A stretch of 64,000 nucleotides of DNA from Roseomonas sp. E05 (GTDB lineage Bacteria; Pseudomonadota; Alphaproteobacteria; Acetobacterales; Acetobacteraceae): the NCBI RefSeq assembly GCF_030063475.1, contig NZ_JASIRT010000017.1:28820-92819 (forward strand). Reading direction: 5' to 3'. Of this stretch, positions 57,717 to 64,000 are shown piece after piece. How positions within the stretch are numbered: position 1 is the stretch's first letter; the number at the start of each line of letters is the position of its first letter. The notes under the pieces were generated by a model. It did no database searches. It saw only the letters and a program-made list of their open reading frames with translations, and was not told the origin of the DNA. The translations under genes were made by a program, and so were the position numbers.

Positions 57717-59081
57717 ATGCAGCCCCGCATCTATCTCGATGGCTACAATCTCGCGCTCGACCAGGGCACCGGGGTTGCCACCTATGCCCGCAACCTGAGC
57801 TTCCGCCTCGGCGCCATGGGCGCGGAGGTCGGCGTGCTCTACGGCACCCGCGCCAGCCCGAGCCGCAACGACCTGATCCGCGAGATCGCCTTCTTCGACA
57901 ACCGGGTCGGCGAGGCGCCGGCGCTGCTGCGCTGGCTGCGCAACGCGCGGCGCACCGTGCTCGGCCCCTTCGGCGAATACGCCACCGGCGTGCCCGTCAC
58001 CGGCCGCGTTGTGGCCACCACCTTCGAGAGCCGGCTGCCGCATTTCGACCATCTCTGGAACGTCGAGAACGGCTTCGTCCAGGCCGTCAACCACTTCAAG
58101 CTGTTCAAGAACCGGCTGCGCGTGCGGATGCCGCGCCCGCCCGAGATCATGCACTGGACCTATCCGCTGCCGATGCAGGTGGTGGGCGCCAAGAACGTCT
58201 ACTGCCTGCACGACCTGGTGCCGCTGCGCCTGCCCTTCACCACGCTGGACCACAAGCGCCGCTATTTCCGCCTCAACCGCATGCTGGTGCGCAAGGCGGA
58301 CCATATCGTCACCGTCAGCGAGGCCTCCCGGCGCGACATCATCAACCTGCTCGGCGCCGACCCGGAGAAGGTCACCAACACCTACCAGTCCGTCGAGCTG
58401 CCGCGGAAGTTCACCGACAAGCCCGAGGCCGAGGCGCGCGACGAGATCCGCGGCAGCTTCGGCCTGGACTGGAAGGGCTACTTCCTGTTCTTCGGCGCCA
58501 TCGAGCCGAAGAAGAACGTCGGCCGCATGATCGAGGCCTTCCTCGCCTCCGGCTCCGAGCTGCCGCTGGTGATCGTCGGCAAGCAGGCCTGGAAGAGCGA
58601 GGAGGAGCTGCGCCTCCTGTTCGACGACCACATCCGCTATCAGGTGCAGGAGGGCAGCATCCTCCGCACGCGGCGCAAGATCATCCTGCTGGACTACGCG
58701 CCCTTCCGCCTGCTGGTTTCGCTGATCCGCGGTGCCAAGGCGGCGCTCTTCCCATCGCTCTATGAGGGCTTCGGCCTGCCGCCGCTGGAGGCGATGAAGC
58801 TCGGCACCCCGGTGCTGACCACCAACACCTCCTCGCTGCCTGAGGTGGTGGGCGACAGCGCCCTCACCGTGGACCCCTACGACGTCCGTGCCATCGCCGA
58901 GGGCATCCGGGCGCTCGATTCCAACGCCGAGTTGCGCGGCTGGCTGTCGGATGCCGGGCCGAGGCGTGCTGCCCTGTTCAGCGGCGAGGCCTATGAGAAG
59001 CGGCTGGGCGAAGTCTATGCCCGGCTCGGCGCCCGGATTCCGGAGCCGGCCGCCGAGGCGCCGCCCCTTGCGGCGGAGTAG
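57717..59081 (+). CDS. Family 4 glycosyltransferase
   Basis: A 454-residue transferase with the N-terminal acceptor domain (YLDGYNLALDQGTGVATYAR, the usual glycine-rich start). It has VYCLHDLVPLRLPF, VSEASRRDIINLL, FFGAIEPKKNVGRMIEAF and the donor-site motif SLYEGFGLPPLEAMKLGTPV. It resembles mannosyl- or rhamnosyltransferases of surface glycan clusters. It is divergent from the TPR glycosyltransferase, 114 bp apart, sharing a promoter region. Confidence 0.88.
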   Translation: MQPRIYLDGYNLALDQGTGVATYARNLSFRLGAMGAEVGVLYGTRASPSRNDLIREIAFFDNRVGEAPALLRWLRNARRTVLGPFGEYATGVPVTGRVVATTFESRLPHFDHLWNVENGFVQAVNHFKLFKNRLRVRMPRPPEIMHWTYPLPMQVVGAKNVYCLHDLVPLRLPFTTLDHKRRYFRLNRMLVRKADHIVTVSEASRRDIINLLGADPEKVTNTYQSVELPRKFTDKPEAEARDEIRGSFGLDWKGYFLFFGAIEPKKNVGRMIEAFLASGSELPLVIVGKQAWKSEEELRLLFDDHIRYQVQEGSILRTRRKIILLDYAPFRLLVSLIRGAKAALFPSLYEGFGLPPLEAMKLGTPVLTTNTSSLPEVVGDSALTVDPYDVRAIAEGIRALDSNAELRGWLSDAGPRRAALFSGEAYEKRLGEVYARLGARIPEPAAEAPPLAAE

Positions 59082-59411
59082 GAGGGCACCTCCGTCCAGG
59101 GCCAGGAGGGGCGGCGCCCCTCTTGGTTCTCCTCGCCGGCGCATTGAATGCCCCCGCCCCCATCCTTGGTGCGACGCCCCGGGACGCGGTGGTTGCCCTC
59201 GCGCCGCGGGACGCATTAGGCTGCCTCCGCTCTGGCGGAGCTGAACGGCACGAGGCCGGAAAACGACTTGCCCCGCGCGGGACGGGCTTCCGCCAGGGTC
59301 AAGCATGTCCAGCCGCCAGCAGCCTTTCCCCCCCTCTCGACCCGTGACCCGCCCCCGTGCGGCATGGATGACGCGCGCGGCGTCACGGTCCCAGCAACGG
59401 GATGCCGTGCC
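59082..59411. other. 330-bp spacer without a gene
   Basis: The first part holds a GC hairpin, listed separately. The remainder has no open frame with gene-like sequence. The 48 in-frame codons ahead of the methyltransferase ATG are Pro/Arg-rich and look like spacer. The promoter of the methyltransferase must lie here, but I cannot point to good hexamers. Confidence 0.5.
59102..59126 (+). terminator. GC hairpin after the glycosyltransferase
   Basis: GAGGGGCG-G-CGCCCCTC (59,106-59,122), extendable by CCA/TGG with one mismatch, is followed by TTGGTTCTCC. It is 20 bp after the glycosyltransferase stop and of the same GGGGCGxCGCCCC type as those near 38,670 and 39,040. The T-tract is poor. Confidence 0.45.
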
Positions 59412-60089
59412 ATGAGCGATTCCAGCACCTTCCTCCCGGTCTCCGACGCCTATGACCGCTGGGCTGCCACCTATGACCGCGACGACAATCCGCTGGTCTT
59501 CGCGGCCCGCCGCGCCATGGCCGGGCTGGCGGCGGAGGCCAGCGGCCTCGATGTGGTCGAGTTCGGCTGCGGCACCGGGCAGAATCTCTCCCTGCTGCGC
59601 CGGCACGGTGCCCGCAGCCTGCGTGGCTGCGACCTCTCGGCGGGAATGCTCGCGCAGGCCCGGGCGCGCGACCCGGCACTGCAGCTCTGGCAGCAGGACA
59701 TGGCGGCGCCCCTGCCGCTCGCGGACAGGATGGCCGACCTCGCGCTGTTCTGCCTTTCCCTGGAGCATGTCGCCGCCCTGGCGCCGCCTTTGGCCGAAGC
59801 GCGGCGCGTGCTGCGGCCCGGCGGGCGGCTGGCCGTCATCGAGATTCATCCCTTCATGACGCTGGGGGGCATCGGTGCCCATTTCCACGACGCGGCCGGG
59901 GAGGTGCGGATGCCCAGCCTCCCGCACAGCTTCGCGGATTATCTCAACAGCTTCGCCACGCTCGGCCTGCGGCTGCTTCACTGCCGGGAGTGGCGCCCGC
60001 GCGACCTCGGCAACGATCCGCCTCCCAAGGCGCTGAAACGGGGGCCGGATTTCCCGCTGCTGGTGCAGTTCGCCCTGGCGCGGGACTGA
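59412..60089 (+). CDS. SAM-dependent methyltransferase, class I
   Basis: A 225-residue enzyme from ATG 59,412 (MSDSSTFLPVSDAYDRWAAT). Motif I is VVEFGCGTGQNLSLL (about residues 44-58). An acidic SAM-ribose position follows in GCDLSAGML, then the post-I motif and RRVLRPGGRLAVIE. The YDRWAATYDRDDNP start is common in small-molecule methyltransferases of the UbiE/BioC type. The substrate is unknown. It may or may not belong to the polysaccharide locus. Confidence 0.82.
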   Translation: MSDSSTFLPVSDAYDRWAATYDRDDNPLVFAARRAMAGLAAEASGLDVVEFGCGTGQNLSLLRRHGARSLRGCDLSAGMLAQARARDPALQLWQQDMAAPLPLADRMADLALFCLSLEHVAALAPPLAEARRVLRPGGRLAVIEIHPFMTLGGIGAHFHDAAGEVRMPSLPHSFADYLNSFATLGLRLLHCREWRPRDLGNDPPPKALKRGPDFPLLVQFALARD

Positions 60090-60108
60090 GCGGGCCACCG
60101 GGAGAGAA

Positions 60109-60150
60109 ACGGCCGGGGGAAAGAATTCCCCCGGCCCCCCATCTTTCTTC
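60109..60150 (+). repeat. Nested-palindrome element, copy 6 (single arm), terminator-like
   Basis: A perfect 11-bp stem GGCCGGGGGAA / TTCCCCCGGCC (60,111-60,136, loop AGAA) is followed by CCCCATCTTTCTTC. It lies 21 bp after the methyltransferase stop. Only the left-type arm is present, as in copy 1. Confidence 0.7.
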
Positions 60151-60237
60151 ATGTCCGCGAGGTCATCCAAATTTTTCAGGCTGCCGCAGAACGCAAGCCT
60201 TGGCTTCGCGTTGAGCCGGCTGAAAGGGGGCCCAAGG

Positions 60238-61758
60238 ATGCTCATGCACACCGGTCCGTCCGGCACCACCCATCGCCCGACACCCGTCCGCCTGCCGGAA
60301 GGGCGTGGCACCGGCGCGCAGGCCGCGGCAAGCCTGCTCGTGCCCGGAGAGACCTGCTGGGCCCTCGAACGCACCAACCGCTTCGCGGTGATCATCGACG
60401 GGGCGGACTATTTCCGCGCCGCCAAGGCGGCGATTCTGAAGGCACGCCACCACGTGCTGCTGATCGGCTGGGACTTCGACGCCCGCGTGGCGATGGAGCC
60501 GGAGCGGCAGACCCTGCCCGGCCCCAACCGCATCGGCCGCTTCCTGAACTGGATCGCCCGCGAGCGGCCCGACCTGCAGGTGCGCATCCTGAAATGGGAC
60601 CTCGGTTTCCTGCGCACCCTCGGCCGGGGCGAGACCCCCTTCTTCCTGCTGAACTGGCTCGTCGGCCGCAAGATCCGGCTGAAGCTGGACGGCGCCCACC
60701 CCGCCGGCGCCGCGCACCACATGAAGCTGATGATCATCGACGATGCGCTGGCCTTCTGTGGCGGCATCGACATGACGGTCGGCCGCTGGGACACGCGTGC
60801 GCACCGCGCGGACTGCGCAGGCCGCACCAGCCCGCGCGGCAGCCCGCTCGGCCCCTGGCACGACGCCACCACCTGCGCCGACGGCCCGCTCGCCCGCCGC
60901 CTGGCCGAGCTGGCGCGCGAGCGCTGGCACCGCGCCACCGGGGAGCGGCTCGACGCCCCGCCCCCCGGCAGCGATCCCTGGCCGGACGGGCTGGTGCCGG
61001 ATTTCCTCGACGCGCAGGTGGGCATCGCCCGCACCATCGGCGCCTACAAGGACTACCCGCAGGTCTGCGAGGTGGAGGCGCTGACCTTCCGCGCCATCGC
61101 CGCCGCACGCCGCACGCTCTACATCGAGAGCCAGTATTTCGCCTCGCGCCGCATCGCCGAAGCGATCGCCGCCCGGCTGCGGGAGCCGGACGGGCCGGAG
61201 GTGGTCATCATCAATCCCGACACGGCCGATGGCTGGCTGGAGGCCAAGGCCATGGACTCGGCGCGCAGCCGGCTGCTCCGCCTGGTGCAGCGGGCCGACC
61301 GGCATGGCCGCTTCCGCATCTTCCACCCCGTCAACGCGGCCGGCCAGCCGATCTACGTGCACGCCAAGATCCTCTGCGTGGACGACATGCTGCTGAAGAT
61401 CGGCTCGGCCAACCTGAACAACCGCTCGCTCGGCTACGACACGGAATGCGACGTCGCCATCGAGGCGGCGGCCTGCACCGATCCGGCCCAGGCGCGGGCC
61501 CTCATCGCCCGGCAGCGGGACGACCTGCTGGCCGAGCACCTCGGGCAGAGCGCGGAGGCGGTCGCGGCGGCGCTGGAAGCAGCCGGCGGCTCGCTGATCG
61601 GCGCCATCGCCGCGCTGGACGCCGGGCCGAAGCGGCTGCTCCCGCTGCACCCGCGTCCCCTCACGGCCGACGAGGAGATCATCGCGGAGTCGGACCTCGT
61701 GGACCCCGAGCGCCCGACCAGCCTGCGGCACGAACTCCGCGGCCTGCTTCCCGGCTGA
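60238..61758 (+). CDS. Phospholipase D-superfamily protein
   Basis: A 506-residue protein with two HKD motifs. The first is His161-Lys163-Asp168 in HHMKLMIIDD and the second His375-Lys377-Asp382 in VHAKILCVDD, each followed by the usual Gly/Ser-Asn region (LKIGSANLNNRSLGYDTECD). It would hydrolyse or transfer phosphatidyl groups. No signal peptide is obvious. The start ATG 60,238 follows GAAAGGGGG and is preferred to an ATG at 60,151 that lies next to the repeat. Cardiolipin-synthase-like or true phospholipase D roles are both possible. Confidence 0.87.
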   Translation: MLMHTGPSGTTHRPTPVRLPEGRGTGAQAAASLLVPGETCWALERTNRFAVIIDGADYFRAAKAAILKARHHVLLIGWDFDARVAMEPERQTLPGPNRIGRFLNWIARERPDLQVRILKWDLGFLRTLGRGETPFFLLNWLVGRKIRLKLDGAHPAGAAHHMKLMIIDDALAFCGGIDMTVGRWDTRAHRADCAGRTSPRGSPLGPWHDATTCADGPLARRLAELARERWHRATGERLDAPPPGSDPWPDGLVPDFLDAQVGIARTIGAYKDYPQVCEVEALTFRAIAAARRTLYIESQYFASRRIAEAIAARLREPDGPEVVIINPDTADGWLEAKAMDSARSRLLRLVQRADRHGRFRIFHPVNAAGQPIYVHAKILCVDDMLLKIGSANLNNRSLGYDTECDVAIEAAACTDPAQARALIARQRDDLLAEHLGQSAEAVAAALEAAGGSLIGAIAALDAGPKRLLPLHPRPLTADEEIIAESDLVDPERPTSLRHELRGLLPG

Positions 61759-61851
61759 AGCGCGGGCCGGCCCCGGCCTTCCTGCTGGCCGCGCCCCTCG
61801 CTGGGCCGGCCCCCGGGAGGCGGGGGCTGCCCCCCGGAAGCCCCGGCGGCG
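61759..61851. other. GC-rich convergent spacer between the phospholipase D gene and the amidase remnant
   Basis: This 93-bp gap contains inverted GC tracts such as GCCCCC-GGGAGGC-GGGGGC (near 61,810-61,828) and repeated GGCCGG/CCGGCC. A hairpin barrier between the convergent genes is plausible; no T-tract is seen. Confidence 0.35.
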
Positions 61852-62729
61852 TCAGGCGGCTTCCAGCGCCAGCGGCGGCGTCCGCGCCACCCCCCACCCC
61901 TCGGTGATCTTCTCCACCGCGCGCCCGGTGCGCAGCAGCAGCGCCTCCTCGAAGGGCCGCGCGACGAGCTGCGCCGAAAGCGGCAGGCCCTCCTCGCTGA
62001 GGCCCACGGGCAGGGAGAGCGCCGGGTTGCCGGTGACGTTGAAGGGGATGGACTGGATGTTCATCGGCCCCGCCCGGTCCGGCGGATACGCGTCGAAGCG
62101 CGGCGCCGGGCCCAGGGCCATGGCGGTCAGCAGCAGGTCGTGCCGCTTCAGCGCCTCACGGTTCACCGCCTCCGAGAGTTCGCGCCGCAGCCGCTGCGCC
62201 TGGATGTAGTCCGCCGCGCTGATCGTCGCGCCGGTGGCGACGCGCGCCAGGAAGATGGCGCCGTAATCCAGCGGCCGGTTGCGCAGGTCGGCCTCGTGGA
62301 TCGCATAGGCCTCGGCGGTCATGATGATGCGGCCGCAGGCGCTGAACAGGTCGTAGTCCGGCAGCGTCACCTCCTCGACGGTGGCGCCCTGCGCGGCCAG
62401 CGCCTCGGCCAGCCGCTCCAGCGCGGCGCTGGTCGCCGGCGTCAGCCCTTCGGCCTTGCGGTAGAGGTTGCGCGGCAGGCCGATGCGCAGGCCGGCGACA
62501 CCCTCCTCCAGCCGGGCGCGGAGGTCCGGCACGGGGCGATCGACGCTGGCCGGGTCGGCGGGGTCATAGCCGGCGATGAGCTGTGTGGCGATCGCTGCAT
62601 CCTCCACGCTGGCGGTGAGCGGCCCGCAATGGTCCAGCGTGTAGGAAAGCGGAAAGACGCCGCGCCGGCTGACCAGCCCATAGGTCGGCTTCAGGCCGAC
62701 GGTGCCGCAATAGGCGGCCGGGCTGGAGA
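61852..62729 (-). pseudogene. Amidase-signature enzyme, N-terminal catalytic half missing
   Basis: About 292 residues of the C-terminal part of an amidase-signature hydrolase. The homologous text begins SPAAYCGTVGLKPTYGLVSR and runs on through LDHCGPLTASVEDAAIATQL to NVTGNPALSLPVGLSEEGLP. The missing first 170 or so residues would carry the catalytic Lys and both Ser residues, so the remnant cannot be active. Just upstream, at about 62,729, the sequence changes to an IS630-type transposase on the other strand. An open frame continues through the junction, but that is a chimera. Confidence 0.85.
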
Positions 62730-63103
62730 ACAAGGCGATCTGCGCTGAGGTCGGTGCGGACGCCAACACGGTTTCGAAGTGGCGGCGGCGCTTCGCCGCG
62801 CATCGGCTGGATGGGCTGCTGGACGAGCCGAGGCCAGGTACACCGCACCGGATCGGCGATGACGCGATCGCCGACATCATTCGCCTGACGCTGGAGGCGA
62901 CCCCGCCCGGATCCACGCGCTGGTCGCTGCGCTCGATGGCCAAGGCGGTCGGCTACGCGCCCTCCACCGCATCTGGCGCGCCTTCGGCCTGCAACCGCAC
63001 CGGAGCGAGACCTTCAAGCTCTCCAATGATCCGTTGTTCGTCGAGAAGGTGCGCGACATCGTCGGGCTGTATCTCAGCCCGCCGGACCGGGCGCCGGCGG
63101 GAC
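62729..63103 (+). pseudogene. IS630-family transposase fragment with a frameshift
   Basis: In one frame the text reads NKAICAEVGADANTVSKWRR, then GLLDEPRPGTPHRIGDDAIA and ATPPGSTRWSLRSMAKAVGY, the helix-turn-helix and linker of IS630-type transposases. Near 62,966 the frame breaks, apparently by loss of about 7 bp. The homology resumes in the next frame as RIWRAFGLQPHRSETFKLSN and EKVRDIVGLYLSPPDRAPA. The extreme N-terminus and the whole DDE catalytic part are absent. It is cut on the right by an IS256-type element. Confidence 0.85.
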
Positions 63104-64000
63104 TGTCAGGAATTTCGTGTGTGGCGGAGCGGTTGAACACGCTCAGGCCATGGCGCGGGTGAAACGCTCGCCGAACAGGACGACGAACTGGGCCTTGGCG
63201 ATGGACCACTCCCGCGGCGGCATGGTCCACTCCTTCTCCGCCCGGTTCAAGACCAGAAAGAGGAGCTTCAGGGCCGCGTCGTCGGTGGGGAAATGCCCCC
63301 TGGCCCGGACCGCCCGGCGCAGCTTCGCGTTCAGCGCCTCGATGGCATTGGTGGTGTAGAGAAGGCGCCTGATTTCAACGCTGAAGGCATAGAAGGGCAC
63401 CACCTCGCCCCAGGCACGGCGCCAGCTCTGGCCAATGGCCGGGTATTTCTGGCCCCATGTGCCAGCCTCAAAGGCGGCCAGGGCCGCCTCGGCGGCGGCG
63501 GCATCCACCGCCTGGTCGATCGCCTTCAGCGCCGCGGCCACCGTCTTGCGGTCCTTGTGGGCGACGAAGTCCAGGCTCTGCCGCAAGAGGTGGACGATGC
63601 AGGTCTGCACCATGGCTTCCGGGAACACCGCCAGGATGGCCTCGGGGAAGCCCTTCAGCCCGTCCACCACGGCCAACAGCAGATCCTCGAGGCCGCGGCC
63701 GCGCAACTCGTTCATCACCCGCAGCCAGAACTTCGCGCCCTCATTCTGCTCCAGCCATAGCCCCAGGATCTCCTTGCCGCCGTCGGCGCGAACCCCGAGT
63801 GCGATGTGCACCGCCTTGTTGCGGACCAGGGCTGCGCGGGCTTACGCCGCGCCACTGGCGCGACGTTCCTGCTCGCCGTCCCGGATCTTCACCCGCAGCG
63901 CATCGAAGAACACCACCGAGCAGACCGGCTCCAGCGGCCGGCTCTGCCAGGCGGCGATCTCGTCCAGCACGGCATCGGTGACGGCGCTGACCAGGTCCGG
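63104..64000 (-). mobile_element. IS256-type insertion sequence, partial (continues beyond the window)
   Basis: The element's downstream end appears near 63,104 (ACTGTCAGGAATTTCGTGTG), about 40 bp past the transposase stop, where the IS630 homology stops. The transposase occupies the rest of the window. The other end is outside, so terminal repeats and target duplication cannot be compared. Confidence 0.75.
63143..64000 (-). pseudogene. IS256-family (mutator-type) transposase interrupted by a stop codon
   Basis: The distal part (222 codons, 63,143-63,811) reads as a mutator-type transposase: LGLWLEQNEGAKFWLRVMNE, LLLAVVDGLKGFPEAI, QTCIVHLLRQSLDFV, YTTNAIEALNAKLRRAVRAR and FPTDDAALKLLFLVL. 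Upstream, in the same frame, come [19 protein letters not shown] and [13 protein letters not shown], also family text. Between RDGE and LVRNKAVHIALGV lies a 42-nt in-frame segment (63,830-63,871) with TAA at 63,842-63,844. The gene also continues outside the window. Confidence 0.8.

Noticed and set aside
61852..62943. A 363-residue amidase reading through the junction
   Set aside because: The first 70 residues are antisense to the IS630 fragment. Only the part from about 62,729 downward is amidase, so the apparent full gene is a chimera.

Overview
The window is GC-rich (almost every third codon position is G or C) and reads as a chromosomal segment of an alphaproteobacterium, most likely an Acetobacteraceae member of the Roseomonas type. 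The basis is the gene order of the ribosomal superoperon, the protein sequences and the intergenic hairpin style. Species cannot be fixed from the sequence alone.

Positions 1-32,500 hold the translation and transcription superoperon, nearly all on the minus strand. Read 5' to 3' on that strand the order is tRNA-Tyr, tRNA-Gly, tuf (second copy), an RDD membrane protein, tRNA-Trp, secE, nusG, a DUF2062/P-loop fusion, then rplK-rplA-rplJ-rplL-rpoB-rpoC, a terminator and new promoter, rpsL-rpsG-tuf-rpsJ and the whole S10/spc series down to secY and a partial adk. Three things depart from the usual order. fusA is absent between rpsG and tuf. A plus-strand AaeB/AaeX/AaeA-type efflux operon (25,277-28,448) together with the DUF2062 fusion separates nusG from rplK. 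The two tuf genes are apparently base-for-base identical over 1,191 bp.

Positions 32,600-40,100 are single genes and short operons: an RlmB-like 23S rRNA methyltransferase, small unknown proteins, a molybdenum/tungsten group (fdhD-mobA-small membrane protein, tupA, and a divergent HTH/periplasmic-binding-type regulator, but no tungstate permease or ATPase), and a secreted trypsin-like protease. Positions 40,113-43,108 form a tight copper operon copA-cueR-copZ under a CueR-type promoter with a 19-bp spacer that probably gives a leaderless copA mRNA. Positions 43,971-47,825 hold a CoA-transferase, an enolase-superfamily dehydratase and an MFS carrier, probably one catabolic unit.

Positions 47,836-59,081 are a surface polysaccharide locus of the ABC-transporter (group 2 capsule) type: an SDR and a KpsC-like transferase on one strand, and a lipoprotein, KpsM, KpsT, KpsE and KpsD on the other with overlapping genes, followed by two glycosyltransferases. 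A methyltransferase and a phospholipase-D-like protein follow. The right end (61,852-64,000) is insertion-sequence wreckage: an amidase that has lost its N-terminal catalytic half, an IS630-type fragment with a frameshift, and an IS256-type transposase interrupted by a 42-nt segment with a stop codon.

The most unusual non-coding structure is a family of intergenic elements (six copies between 28,435 and 60,150). Each is built from G5-6/C5-6 palindromes around a GAATTC-like centre, followed by a pyrimidine tract. Four copies carry two such palindromes as an inverted pair around a variable core. They sit at the 3' ends of genes and look like mobile or amplified transcription terminators.
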